Shown here one piece after another: positions 28,201-35,978 of a stretch of 64,000 nucleotides of DNA. Made by a program: the position numbers and the translations under genes. The stretch is taken from positions 389,050-453,049 of the forward strand of contig NZ_LWBP01000188.1 in NCBI RefSeq assembly GCF_002078015.1, written 5' to 3'. Positions within the stretch are counted from its first letter, which is position 1. Each line of letters opens with the position of its first letter. Source of the stretch: Niastella populi (lineage in GTDB: Bacteria > Bacteroidota > Bacteroidia > Chitinophagales > Chitinophagaceae). Under the pieces are notes generated by a model. That model was not told the origin of the DNA and did not search any database. It saw only the letters and a list, made by a program, of their open reading frames with translations.

Positions 28201-28779
28201 GCTCCATTCTTCGGCTACATAATCAACATAGCCGTCGACCAGCCACTTGGGCAGGTCGAGCAGGGCCTGGTTGGTGGCAAACTCGCCCAGGTCGTCGCCG
28301 AAGAGGATATTGTCGACCAGAATGCGGGCAATTCCCTGGCGAACCTGTTTACGAAGCTTCGCGTGGTCGCCATCGAAATAAACCACCATTTTGTTATTTA
28401 CCAGCTTGGTAATGCCCCCGGTGGTTTGCCAGTCGAGGTTCAATCCTATGTTAGATTGTTGTAATTCGTCAAAATGATTATATATGACAATGTTGGCGCG
28501 GCGTTGCAGGCCATATTCAACAAACTGTTCAAGGGCGGGCAATTCGTTTTCAGCCACCTGCGCAACATAGTTGGCTATGGTTTTACCATCTTCGTAGAAA
28601 TAAGTATTGAAATTGGTAGATTGGTAATATTGCCATTTAAACTTACGGTACTGTACCCGGTTCTTTCCAAACTCCACGGTATTCACCTGGGCGAATAGTA
28701 CGGTTGGCAGCAACATGGCAAGTAACAAGGGCAAGGATAAAAATACTTTTGTCTTTGGCTGAATCTGTTGAAATTGCAT
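25243..28779 (-). CDS. TolB-like propeller protein with C-terminal outer-membrane barrel
   Basis: A 1178-residue exported protein. After a signal peptide (cleavage near VLFAQ) comes a region (about 35-260) resembling MA-clan peptidases, with LPKWLVDGYVDYVAEEW, but lacking an HExxH active site. Next come WD40-like/TolB-type propeller repeats (about 310-560, e.g. SDIYIYDIEKDSYEQVT, then GIIFASNRPD), a low-complexity Gln-rich linker (QPQQQQQP) and a C-terminal part that looks like a surface-antigen-type Omp85 barrel, ending in FAMGVDF. This three-part design recurs in Bacteroidota. The job is unknown; envelope assembly or protein handling is inferred from the architecture. Confidence 0.82.
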   Translation of the reverse strand: MQFQQIQPKTKVFLSLPLLLAMLLPTVLFAQVNTVEFGKNRVQYRKFKWQYYQSTNFNTYFYEDGKTIANYVAQVAENELPALEQFVEYGLQRRANIVIYNHFDELQQSNIGLNLDWQTTGGITKLVNNKMVVYFDGDHAKLRKQVRQGIARILVDNILFGDDLGEFATNQALLDLPKWLVDGYVDYVAEEWSPEYDNDLKLALLSGEYKNFYQLAFEKPLLAGHAFWHYLSEKYKKENVTYFLYLSRVYRNLNSASQRICKKKFKEVLKDFMFERTEMYEKDLRGRRDMPKGVATIVEEVKHNKDFLHFTPNPAPRSQTYAVVEFIKGQYRVVLWTDMTERKVLLKTGVRSNENEINPNYPLLAWDGKGTRLACIYWKEGKVNLFVYDMVARFKRIRQEIPHFEQINSMQFMLNSNTLLLSAVRNGQSDIYIYDIEKDSYEQVTNDAYADLDASFVAFPNKTGIIFASNRPDATTKGGDTAVASQRYNIFLADNYNKSEFRQITQLTKMKYGNARFPMQYNTYHFTFVSDETGISNRFAGFFSTVRAGLDTVVLVGDQILRNPDATEIDSTLKAWGKTEPDSVFTFSVTKDSAYAFPITNYQSALLETKVAGYQGMVSEVRQQGNLKFLYKLKVDDATLRKRNLNPRPTEYRRKTIIAEQAASGAAIQFNRPGAQQQADSVRKINDIFETGFEKEKKDSTQTQPQQQQQPVTNDVFAPVTTPATESDEEAGVLKKAKLFDYKLKFSVDNFSGGFNNDILVSRYQPYTGGLPVVLQSGGAFNGMLKASIFDLFEDIRFTGAMRLPLIGGIGTGASIGNTGSSVFIPVNQSLFDGGGEWYARADYLKKRFDFSLIYYRRTDLGNVQGIGGTSDLYEGKSYTNLYQAVVKYPFDRVRSLRFSGGIRTDKVVVRGAYFDPLTLQQGDINKQTFAVSRLEYVHDDAIQKATNIWNGLRYKIFMDLNSQISKPSAGGLKPGRFTYNFGFDGRYYFPIYRNFIWAGRAAGDFSWGSQKIVYYLGGVDGWMFPKYSQNPRPQDPSYAFQSLAVNMRGFPQNVANGNNAVVINSEFRLPVFSTLFNKPINNAFLRNFQLIQFIDLGSAWNGTYNKLSRPQVVYDDPQIPQVQVLIKAGGIGPFVGGYGFGARSTLLGYFLRFDAGWEMNVFFKGKPYLHFAMGVDF

Positions 28780-28851
28780 AGCCTGTCTTTAAATGTTTTA
28801 AAGTTAAAACAATCCATAATACCGCGAAAATCAATTATAATAGGTACGAGT

Positions 28852-29496
28852 ATGCTAACAGTTACTTCATTTACATTTAGTCCGGTTCAGGAGAATACAT
28901 ATGTGGTGTATAACGAGACGGGCGATTGCTGTGTTGTCGATCCCGGCTGCTATTTCGGCAATGAACGCAATGAATTAAAAGAATTTATACAAACTTCCGG
29001 CCTAACGCCTAAATATTTGTTAAATACCCATTGTCATCTCGACCACGTATTCGGAAACAAGTTCATTCATGATACCTGGCGACTAACCCTGCACCTGCAC
29101 GAAAAGGAAAAGCCTGTTCTGGAATACGCACCCACATTCAGTTTATCCTGGGGGCTGCCATTTGATAATTACAAAGGCGACCTTATCTTTTTACGCGAAG
29201 GTGATACCATAGCGTTGGGTACAGATGCATTACAGGTGCTTTTTACACCCGGTCATTCACCCGGACATATTTGTTTTTATTGTCAGGCGCAGCAGTTCGT
29301 TATTGGCGGCGATGTATTGTTCCGCGAAAGCATTGGCCGTACCGACCTTCCCGGCGGCAATTTCGATACCCTTATTGCCAGCATTCGTAACCAGTTGTTT
29401 GTGCTGCCCGATGAAACGGTAGTGTTTCCCGGCCATGGCCCGCAAACCACCATTGGGTATGAGAAATTGCACAATCCTTTTTTGAAGGATGTCTGA
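28852..29496 (+). CDS. Metallo-beta-lactamase-fold hydrolase (glyoxalase II-like)
   Basis: A 214-residue cytoplasmic metal-dependent hydrolase. Metal ligands are visible: HCHLDH (60-65), His134 or His138 in TPGHSPGH, Asp153 in GGDVLF and His194 in FPGHGP. The pattern fits the short YcbL/glyoxalase II-like group, which act on thioesters such as S-lactoylglutathione; the true substrate is unknown. The ATG at 28852 gives the usual N-terminus (MLTVTSFTFSPVQENTYVVY); an upstream start would overlap the divergent gene. Confidence 0.92.
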   Translation: MLTVTSFTFSPVQENTYVVYNETGDCCVVDPGCYFGNERNELKEFIQTSGLTPKYLLNTHCHLDHVFGNKFIHDTWRLTLHLHEKEKPVLEYAPTFSLSWGLPFDNYKGDLIFLREGDTIALGTDALQVLFTPGHSPGHICFYCQAQQFVIGGDVLFRESIGRTDLPGGNFDTLIASIRNQLFVLPDETVVFPGHGPQTTIGYEKLHNPFLKDV

Positions 29497-29590
29497 TTTC
29501 GGGATTTCGGGATTTGATGCGTTTTTGGGGTTCTCGCTAAACTCCAAATCATTAAATCTCTAAATCCGCAATCTCTAAATCAGCAATCTA
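29497..29590. repeat. Period-8 repeats in both halves of the gap
   Basis: GATTTCGG-type units stand at about 29492-29515, and AAATCTCT/AAATCCGC-type units at about 29545-29585, each 8 bp long. The two halves are partly reverse-complementary, so the transcript could fold back. Both neighbouring genes end here (convergent). Confidence 0.65.
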
Positions 29591-29594
29591 CAGC

Positions 29595-31106
29595 CTAAAT
29601 TATTTTGTAGATCAATTTTCCTACATAGGGCAACCGGCTGAATTCCTTGCGTTCAACCCGAAGTATAAATACGAGGTAACCGAGGGTTAACAGGGTAGCC
29701 AGCGTAAAATTTACCCAAACATTCGGCCACCAGCCGATGACCGCATGATGTATAAAGTAGAGAATGGCCACAATTACCATGTAGGCGCATAATTTTTTGG
29801 TGGCATAGGGAATGGGGTATTTTTTTTGTCCCCATACGTAAGAAACCGCCATCATAATGCCGTAACAGAAGAAGGTTGCCCAGGCGCAGGCCATATAGCT
29901 GAACCGGGGTATGAACAGGGCGTTTATCAGCAGGGTAATGCCCGCGCCTATAAAAGTGATCCAGGCCCCGGCCGATGTTTTTTGCGATAATTTATACCAG
30001 ATAGAAAGATTGTAATAAATGCCAAGGAACATGTTCGCAAATAACAGGATGGGCACAACGGTAAGCCCTTTCCACATGGCTTCGTTCTGAATGAAATGTT
30101 TCCATATGTCGAGGTAAAGCGCCACCACCAGGAACATCAGTGTAATGGTGATCACAAAGAATTTCATTACCCGGGCATAGGTTCTTGGGGCGTCATCCTG
30201 CTGGGATTGTTTGAAGAAAAATGGTTCGGCGCCCATGCGAAAGGCCTGGATGAACAGGGTGATCAGGATCGATAATTTATAACAGGCGCTGTAGGTGCCC
30301 ACCTCAAACCGGGCGGCCTGTACAGATTGTACGGGCGCCCACCAACCCAGCATAATACGGTCGAAAGTTTCATTGATCATTCCCGCAAAACCGGCAATCG
30401 CCAGCGGCAGCGCATACAGCATCACCTCTTTCCACATGGGGAAGTTGAATTTCCAGTCGAAAGCGAATAATTCTTTTTTCAATACCACCAGCTGGTAAAA
30501 CGATTGTATCACATTCGCCAGTAAGATATAGCCTACGCCAAAATCTTTATTGTATATCAGCAGGAGCGGACTGTTAGGGTTCTTTTCAAGCAGCCTCGGG
30601 CAAACCGATAAAAAGAAATAAATGATGCCGATGTTCAGGATGATACCGCTTACCCGCACAAATGCGAATTTCATGGGCCTGCCTTCATGGCGTAACCTGG
30701 CAAACGGCAGGGCCGATAAGGCATCGAATGCAATGATGAAAGCGCTTAACGTTACATATTCCGGGTGGTCCTGAATGGAGATCAGGTGTGCAAATGATTT
30801 GTTGAAGATCATCAGCAGGGCGCAAAGGCTCAATGTGCTGGTGAAAATGGAAATAGAAAGCGTATTGTAGATCTCGTTCTTGTATTCATCTTTCTGAACA
30901 TACCTGAAATAGGCGGTTTCAACCCCGAACAGGAACAGGGTATTCAGGAAAGGAATAGCTGCATATACCAGGCTCATTTCTCCAAAACCGGAGCCGCTTA
31001 ATTTGAGCGTCAGGTACGGAGTAAGCAGGTAATTCAGGAAACGGGCGAAAATACTACTGACCCCATACCACAATGTTTGCCCGGCTAATTTTTTTATACC
31101 GCTCAA
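29595..31106 (-). CDS. Polysaccharide flippase (Wzx/MurJ-like)
   Basis: A 503-residue inner-membrane protein of the MATE-like/MOP superfamily with 14 predicted transmembrane segments. The N-terminus (KKLAGQTLWYGVSSIFARFLNYLLTPYLT) is typical of lipopolysaccharide or O-antigen exporters. Such proteins flip lipid-linked saccharides across the inner membrane. No glycosyltransferase genes adjoin it, so the cargo is unknown. Confidence 0.88.
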   Translation of the reverse strand: MSGIKKLAGQTLWYGVSSIFARFLNYLLTPYLTLKLSGSGFGEMSLVYAAIPFLNTLFLFGVETAYFRYVQKDEYKNEIYNTLSISIFTSTLSLCALLMIFNKSFAHLISIQDHPEYVTLSAFIIAFDALSALPFARLRHEGRPMKFAFVRVSGIILNIGIIYFFLSVCPRLLEKNPNSPLLLIYNKDFGVGYILLANVIQSFYQLVVLKKELFAFDWKFNFPMWKEVMLYALPLAIAGFAGMINETFDRIMLGWWAPVQSVQAARFEVGTYSACYKLSILITLFIQAFRMGAEPFFFKQSQQDDAPRTYARVMKFFVITITLMFLVVALYLDIWKHFIQNEAMWKGLTVVPILLFANMFLGIYYNLSIWYKLSQKTSAGAWITFIGAGITLLINALFIPRFSYMACAWATFFCYGIMMAVSYVWGQKKYPIPYATKKLCAYMVIVAILYFIHHAVIGWWPNVWVNFTLATLLTLGYLVFILRVERKEFSRLPYVGKLIYKII

Positions 31107-31302
31107 TGAAATTTATTTAAGATTAGTGTTCAAAATTAAGGGTTCAATCATTATATCCTCACAGTTGCTGGCTGTTTATACCCGGTACAGGTCAGAAATA
31201 ACAATATGATACCTTTAAAATCGATAGCATATAATAGCTATTGGTTTTCAGCAGGGTCGGCAGCCCGGGACGAACCGGCCGCTAAGCCAGGCCATCCTGA
31301 GG

Positions 31303-31337
31303 GTTTCAGGCTACCGGTTTCCGGTTACCGGGGAAAA
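31303..31337. repeat. Period-7 block, GTTACCG type
   Basis: Five units of 7 bp from GTTTCAG to GGGAAAA, including GTTTCCG and GTTACCG, close to the block at 60808-60890. The rest of the 395-bp gap (31107-31501) holds no gene that I can see. Confidence 0.7.
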
Positions 31338-31455
31338 CAAAACGCAATACGCCATCTGTAACATGCTGGCAACGGAAGCTGGGTGACGCTTGCTGTTTCA
31401 CGTTTCTGTTCCACGGCAGCCAGACTGTGCATATGTTTTATTTGGTTACTATTGC

Positions 31456-31463
31456 TATCTTTG
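31456..31463 (+). promoter_or_regulatory. Promoter -7 element
   Basis: TATCTTTG matches TAnnTTTG, 38 bp before the ATG at 31502. Confidence 0.55.
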
Positions 31464-31501
31464 CCGTCACATTGTATATTTAAGTTCAAAATCCGATCCC
31501 G

Positions 31502-32179
31502 ATGAAAGTATCTTTACCCTTAATGGTCCTTGTGACCGTTATCTCCCTGAGCACACCTGTATTTTCGCAATCCGGCGAAACAACGGTAGACTACCAGAAA
31601 GGCGACCGAATTGCCGCTACCATCGAATTTCCTTACTCGGCCAGCATTGTTGAAGACGCCTTCAAGATGTATATGGAGAAAAAAGGCGGCAAGAAGGATC
31701 ATATCAAAAGCTTTGATGTTTACCGCAATACCCGCCTCGACGAAAATGATCCCGAAATTGTTGATGTGCATTTTAAGGTAGAACGCAAGATCTTCAAAGA
31801 GCGCGAATCGAGCGTTGTTTTGCTGCTTCTTGGCCGTCCGGGCGAAAATATTGGCGCCCGTACCATCGACGACCGTTTTAAAGTGTCCGATTCAAAAGAA
31901 CTGTTGAACAGAATGGCGCCTTATATCGATGCATATAACCTCGATGTGCAGATCAAAAAACAGGAAGAAGTAGTTAAGAAATCTGAAAAAAGATTACTGA
32001 ACCTGAAAGACGATCAGTACGACCTGGAAAAGCGGTTGAAATCGGTGCAGGATAAGATCTCTCAGAACAAGAACGATCAGTTATTGCAAACGGAAGACCT
32101 GAACCGTCAGAAAGATACCCTGAATGCTATTCTGAACAAGAAAGAAGTTAGCCAGGGCAACAAGCTGAGCAAGCAGTAG
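31502..32179 (+). CDS. Exported protein with C-terminal coiled coil, unknown
   Basis: A 225-residue protein with a signal peptide (cleavage after PVFSQ), a soluble domain (about 25-145, with YSASIVEDAFKMYMEKKGGKKDH) and a long charged coiled coil (about 155-215: KKSEKRLLNLKDDQYDLEKRL). I do not know the family. Coiled-coil and periplasmic location suggest a structural or scaffolding role. It has its own promoter and terminator. Confidence 0.75.
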   Translation: MKVSLPLMVLVTVISLSTPVFSQSGETTVDYQKGDRIAATIEFPYSASIVEDAFKMYMEKKGGKKDHIKSFDVYRNTRLDENDPEIVDVHFKVERKIFKERESSVVLLLLGRPGENIGARTIDDRFKVSDSKELLNRMAPYIDAYNLDVQIKKQEEVVKKSEKRLLNLKDDQYDLEKRLKSVQDKISQNKNDQLLQTEDLNRQKDTLNAILNKKEVSQGNKLSKQ

Positions 32180-32257
32180 AAAAGGTAACGAGGCAACGAG
32201 GCAACGAGTGTCGATGCCGGTTCATTAAATGAAGTTTATCGTTATCTGTTTATAGTT

Positions 32258-32288
32258 CGCGGCCCACGAAAGTGGCCGCGTTTTTTTT
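32258..32288 (+). terminator. Intrinsic terminator
   Basis: CGCGGCC and GGCCGCG arms, with a one-base bulge and a GAAA-type loop, are followed by eight T. It ends the transcript of the exported coiled-coil protein gene. Just before it, at about 32190-32210, stand two and a half copies of an 8-bp unit AACGAGGC. Confidence 0.9.
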
Positions 32289-32289
32289 G

Positions 32290-32580
32290 CGTGAATGGTC
32301 AATGGTCAATGGGGAATGGTCAATGATTGGTGAATGGTCAATGGTCAATGATTGGTGAATGGTCAATGGGGAATGATTGGTGAATGTCTTGTATTGTTGG
32401 CCTGTTTTCGATTGCGGCTCGCAGCTGTATTTGCTTGTGGCATTCGTCTTTATGCTTTCACCTGTATTTCGCTTATGGCTTGCAGCTGTATTTGCTTGTG
32501 GCATTCGCCTTTATGCTTTCACTTGTATTTCGCTTGCGGCTTGCGGCTTGCAGCTTGCAGCTTGCAGCTTATAGCTGTGC
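32290..32580. repeat. Mixed repeat: period-7 TCAATGG array and a 61-bp direct repeat
   Basis: From 32292 to about 32392 the sequence is built from TCAATGG and GGAATGG heptamers with a recurring ATTGGTG insert. From 32421 a 61-bp segment (GCAGCTGTATTTGCTTGTGG...) is repeated almost exactly at 32482. It ends in GCGGCTT/GCAGCTT heptamers at about 32534-32570. The words are reverse complements of those at 45955-46215. No gene is present. Confidence 0.85.
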
Positions 32581-32596
32581 TTTCGCTCCTTACCCC

Positions 32597-33640
32597 TTAT
32601 TCAGGTTGCGCAAACCGCTGATCTTTGATGAAAGCAGAGTCGGTAAGCGTTTTCAGGAACTCGAGCAGATAGAATTTATCGAAATTGGTAAGGGGGATCA
32701 TGTTCTTTAACTGCGGATCGAGGGTAGTGCTGTTCTGTATGCCGCTGCTGTAATGATCGAGCACACTGGTGATAGACGAAAAGCGGCCGTCGTGCTCATA
32801 GGGAAATGTAACGGCTACATTGCGCAGACTGGGCACTTTAAATTTCAGTGAATCTTCCTTTTTATTGGTGATACGCATTCTGCCGAAATCATTGATGAAC
32901 GGGTCAACAGGCAGCCCCACATTGCGAAAACTGTTATCGGTAAATAACGGTTCGGTATGGCAGGTAGCGCATTTCGATTGAAAAAGGGTGTAGCCGTTTT
33001 GTTCTGCCTGCGTAAATGTTGCCTGCCCCTGTTTTACCTTATCGTATTTTGAAGTGGCCGAAACCATGGAGCCAACAAACTGGGTGAGGGCAAATAGCAT
33101 ACGCTGGCTGTTGATGGTTTCATCGCCGAATGCGGCCGTGAACATGTTACGGTATTGCCCGTCGGCACTCAGTTTATCGATCACATTGTTTATGTCCTCA
33201 GCCATTTCATTGGGTGCGGTAATGGGCGCCAGCGGCTGCACTTCAATATGGTTGATGCCGCCATCCCAATGCATTTCTTTAAGCCAGGCCATATTGAACA
33301 GGCCGGGTGCATTGCGAAGGGTGAACTGATTGTTGAACCCGTGGCTTAACGGGTGATCGAAGGTGGCAAAGGCGGCAAATTGCTGATGGCAGGAAGCGCA
33401 GGGGAAATTACCGTCTTTCGACAGGCGGCCATCATAAAATAGTTTCCTGCCCAGTTCAAACCCTTCCTTTGTTAAGGGATTGCCGGTAAAGGAGTATTGC
33501 GGGGCAGGGAATCCTGCTGGTATTTCAAACTCCAGCGGTTGTGGACCGCTGTTATCATTGCCCGATTTTTTACAGGCGTTTACCAGCAGGCATCCCAAAA
33601 AAAGCAATAAACATATTCTTATTGACCATCTTACTGCCAC
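32597..33640 (-). CDS. Diheme cytrochrome c peroxidase-like protein (MauG/MbnH group)
   Basis: A 347-residue exported lipoprotein (lipobox LLVNAC, Cys23) with two c-type heme sites, CASCH (81-85) and CATCH (224-228), in the layout of bacterial cytochrome c peroxidase/MauG proteins. It lies 24 bp downstream of an MbnP gene. In the characterised MbnP/MbnH pairs the diheme enzyme oxidises a tryptophan of MbnP to kynurenine, creating a copper site. That role is inferred here from the pairing. A simple hydrogen peroxide-scavenging role is the alternative. Confidence 0.88.
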   Translation of the reverse strand: MAVRWSIRICLLLFLGCLLVNACKKSGNDNSGPQPLEFEIPAGFPAPQYSFTGNPLTKEGFELGRKLFYDGRLSKDGNFPCASCHQQFAAFATFDHPLSHGFNNQFTLRNAPGLFNMAWLKEMHWDGGINHIEVQPLAPITAPNEMAEDINNVIDKLSADGQYRNMFTAAFGDETINSQRMLFALTQFVGSMVSATSKYDKVKQGQATFTQAEQNGYTLFQSKCATCHTEPLFTDNSFRNVGLPVDPFINDFGRMRITNKKEDSLKFKVPSLRNVAVTFPYEHDGRFSSITSVLDHYSSGIQNSTTLDPQLKNMIPLTNFDKFYLLEFLKTLTDSAFIKDQRFAQPE

Positions 33641-33663
33641 ATATTGATCATTAGCTTCAGGAT

Positions 33664-34470
33664 CTATCGTTCGTTAGAAACAGAATCAACTGTAAACATT
33701 TTCATATAGTTCTCTGCCACCTGGGCTGCCATTGGGCCGGGTGTGGTGATCACCGGGTTCACGGCAATTTTTATATCCCACGGATTATAGAACCAGTCGT
33801 TGGCATCGCAGGCAACGAACATTTCACTCGATTTGCCGGGTTTCAGATCGAGGTTCTGCGCATAGGGAAATAGCAGCTCAACCTCCTTAATTACGTTATC
33901 AGCACCCGAAAAACCGCCGATATGATATTCAAATTTACCAGATTGCGGCGACTTGGGCGAAGTTCCTTCGAGTTTTGCCATAATGTAACCGTTTGTCCAG
34001 GTCCAGAACATGCCTTTGGCAGGATCGAGCGCATCGGTTTGGGCGCCGCTTACATTCCGGGCGCTGTCGACACCAATGGTAAATGAAATCCGGTTATATA
34101 CATATGGTAAAATAGCTATTTTGATTTCTGTTGATGCCGAATCGGCAAAGTCTACCAGGTAATACTTGTCGTTAGCAAGTTCGAACGTCCTGCCCGAGTC
34201 GGTATTGATCATTTTAAAACCATGTACGTAAAACTTGAATGCGGTGGGCGTGTAGTCCTCTTTGAAATAGTTCTTATAGGTTTGTCCCAACACAAGCGGA
34301 ACGGAATCGTATTGAACAACCGGTTTGAATTTGATGATAAGGTTGTGGTCTTTCTCCGGAACTTTGTCGAAATGTAATTCTTTCTGGCAGGAGATGACTG
34401 CTGTTGTTAACAGCAATGCAATGCATAGTTTGGGCAAATTGACACGGTGCAGTTGTTGAGTCAGTTTCAT
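33664..34470 (-). CDS. MbnP-family copper-binding lipoprotein
   Basis: A 268-residue lipoprotein with signal peptide ending AVISC (Cys28). It shows the MbnP pattern: an N-terminal beta-sandwich (NLIIKFKPVVQYD) and the conserved core DALDPAKGMFWTWTNGYIMAKLEG (about 147-169), with Trp156 and Trp158 as candidates for oxidation to kynurenine. MbnP binds copper after this modification in characterised examples. It starts 17 bp after arfB and is followed by the diheme gene, giving an arfB-mbnP-peroxidase order on one strand. Confidence 0.88.
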   Translation of the reverse strand: MKLTQQLHRVNLPKLCIALLLTTAVISCQKELHFDKVPEKDHNLIIKFKPVVQYDSVPLVLGQTYKNYFKEDYTPTAFKFYVHGFKMINTDSGRTFELANDKYYLVDFADSASTEIKIAILPYVYNRISFTIGVDSARNVSGAQTDALDPAKGMFWTWTNGYIMAKLEGTSPKSPQSGKFEYHIGGFSGADNVIKEVELLFPYAQNLDLKPGKSSEMFVACDANDWFYNPWDIKIAVNPVITTPGPMAAQVAENYMKMFTVDSVSNER

Positions 34471-34487
34471 AGCATTCGGTGTTACGC

Positions 34488-34895
34488 TTACAAATCGCCG
34501 GGACGGATCTTTCGCCGGTTTTGTTTGTGTTGTGATTGTTTCAGTTTTGTATCCATTCGCTTTTCCTTTGCTGCTTTGGAAGGTTTGGTGGCGATCCGTT
34601 TCTTTTCTTTTTTCAACGCCTGTTCAATGAACGTATTCATTTTTTTTATCACTTCTTCCTTGTTCTGCAGCTGGCTGCGGTGGATTTGGCTTCTTACTTG
34701 CAAAAACCCTTCCGAATTTATCTTTGAAGCCAATTTCTTTTGAACAGTAGCTTTTTGCTCATCATTTAATATCAATGAATTAGATATATGAAAATATCCC
34801 TCCACCATTGTCTCCACTTTATTCACGTTCTGTCCGCCCTTACCTCCGCTTCGGGCAGTTTTAAAATCAATTTCTTTTGAAACATCTATCTTCAT
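34488..34895 (-). CDS. arfB: Alternative ribosome-rescue factor ArfB
   Basis: A 135-residue peptidyl-tRNA hydrolase that frees ribosomes stalled without a stop codon. It has the release-factor GGQ motif (20-22, in SGGKGGQNVNK) and the basic C-terminal tail (KQSQHKQNRRKIRPGDL) that enters the empty mRNA channel. Length fits YaeJ/ArfB and excludes a full release factor. Only 31 bp separate its start from the divergent dtd start, so their promoters must overlap. Confidence 0.93.
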   Translation of the reverse strand: MKIDVSKEIDFKTARSGGKGGQNVNKVETMVEGYFHISNSLILNDEQKATVQKKLASKINSEGFLQVRSQIHRSQLQNKEEVIKKMNTFIEQALKKEKKRIATKPSKAAKEKRMDTKLKQSQHKQNRRKIRPGDL

Positions 34896-34926
34896 ACTAT
34901 AAAGATAAAACTAATTTATAGGTACT

Positions 34927-35379
34927 ATGAGAGCGGTTATACAACGGGTTACACAGGCGAATGTTGTGATCAATAACAGTATACGTTCATCCATTTCAAA
35001 GGGTTTGCTTGTTCTGGTAGGAATTGAAGATGCAGATACTGCTGAAGATCTTATCTGGCTTAGCAGTAAGATCGTTAACCTGCGAATCTTCAACGATGCG
35101 GATGGCGTTATGAACGAATCGGTGAAAGAACAGGGCGGCGATCTACTGGTGGTAAGCCAGTTCACCCTGCATGCGTCAACTAAAAAAGGCAACCGGCCCT
35201 CGTATATCAAAGCGTCAAAACCGCCAGTAGCCATTCCGTTATATGAACAATTCGTTCAGCAATTGCAAACCGATCTGGGCAAACCGGTATTTACCGGTGA
35301 GTTTGGCGCCGATATGAAAGTGTCGTTGCTGAACGACGGACCGGTGACGATCGTAATTGATACAAAAAACAAAGAATAA
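34927..35379 (+). CDS. dtd: D-aminoacyl-tRNA deacylase
   Basis: A 150-residue proofreading enzyme that removes D-amino acids from tRNA. Both family motifs are present: SQFTLHA (about 79-85) and the cross-subunit Gly-Pro motif in NDGPVTIVID (about 137-146). Length is normal. It is divergent from arfB, another translation quality-control gene. Confidence 0.95.
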   Translation: MRAVIQRVTQANVVINNSIRSSISKGLLVLVGIEDADTAEDLIWLSSKIVNLRIFNDADGVMNESVKEQGGDLLVVSQFTLHASTKKGNRPSYIKASKPPVAIPLYEQFVQQLQTDLGKPVFTGEFGADMKVSLLNDGPVTIVIDTKNKE

Positions 35380-35382
35380 AAG

Positions 35383-35420
35383 ACCAATTTGATAATTTGA
35401 TAATGTGGTAATTCGATAAT
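35383..35420. repeat. Period-8 repeat, AATTTGAT type
   Basis: Four to five 8-bp units such as AATTTGAT and AATTCGAT follow the dtd stop. Reverse-complement relatives stand at 46366-46411 and 51245-51282, and same-strand relatives at 62113-62140. Confidence 0.75.
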
Positions 35421-35474
35421 GAAACCAGGGGCGGGGCCCGAAGTTTTGATATTATTCACCATTCACTACTCACC

Positions 35475-35834
35475 ATGGAAATAAAAGAAGCACAACAACA
35501 GGTTGACCACTGGATAAAGACCGTGGGCGTTCGTTATTTCAGCGAACTAACCAATATGGCTATTCTCACAGAAGAAGTGGGCGAACTGGCAAGGCATATG
35601 GCCCGCATTTACGGAGATCAGTCTTACAAAAAAGGCGAACAAGCTTCCTTCCCACCGGGCAGGTCGGCAGGTGAGGGGCCCCTGGCCGATGAAATGGCCG
35701 ATGTGTTATGGGTACTTATTTGCCTGGCCAACCAAACCGGCGTTGACCTCACGGAGGCCCTGCAAAAGAATTTCGAAAAAAAGAATATCCGTGATGCCAA
35801 CAGGCATAAGGATAACGAGAAGTTGAAAGGGTGA
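35475..35834 (+). CDS. MazG-like nucleotide pyrophosphohydrolase
   Basis: A 119-residue protein of the MazG/RS21-C6 (dCTPase-like) group, which hydrolyses (d)NTPs to monophosphates. Metal-binding residues are visible in EEVGE (33-37) and DEMADV (72-77). Between them is a Gly/Pro-rich loop. Target nucleotide unknown. The gene end overlaps the start of a period-9 repeat. Confidence 0.88.
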   Translation: MEIKEAQQQVDHWIKTVGVRYFSELTNMAILTEEVGELARHMARIYGDQSYKKGEQASFPPGRSAGEGPLADEMADVLWVLICLANQTGVDLTEALQKNFEKKNIRDANRHKDNEKLKG

Positions 35835-35960
35835 GTTGAAAAGTTGATAAAGTTGAAAGGGTTGATATGGTAAAAAAATGAACAGGCCGGCGGGAGCTAT
35901 TCCCTGAGAATTCCGCATTAAAGTTCCTTGTCAACTTGTTAACTCTATTAACTTATCAAC
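35821..35960. repeat. Period-9 repeats between the MazG-like gene and glyS
   Basis: GTTGAAAGG-type units at about 35821-35870 and the complementary AACTCTATT/AACTTATCA-type units at about 35933-35962 have a 9-bp spacing. The two blocks are inverted relative to each other. The first begins within the last codons of the MazG-like gene; the second runs into the glyS promoter. Confidence 0.65.
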
Positions 35961-35963
35961 TAT

Positions 35964-35971
35964 TATATTTG
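35964..35971 (+). promoter_or_regulatory. Promoter -7 element of glyS
   Basis: TATATTTG matches TAnnTTTG. Only 7 bp separate it from the ATG at 35979, so the glyS mRNA should be leaderless or nearly so. Confidence 0.65.
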
Positions 35972-35978
35972 CATCCTT

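Noticed and set aside
28768..28851. Longer start for the metallo-beta-lactamase-fold gene
   Set aside because: It would overlap the divergent TolB-like gene and adds residues unlike the family; ATG 28852 gives the normal N-terminus.
32352..32710. Overlapping forward frames rich in ACSLQL
   Set aside because: They translate the mixed heptamer and 61-bp repeats and run into the reverse-strand diheme gene.
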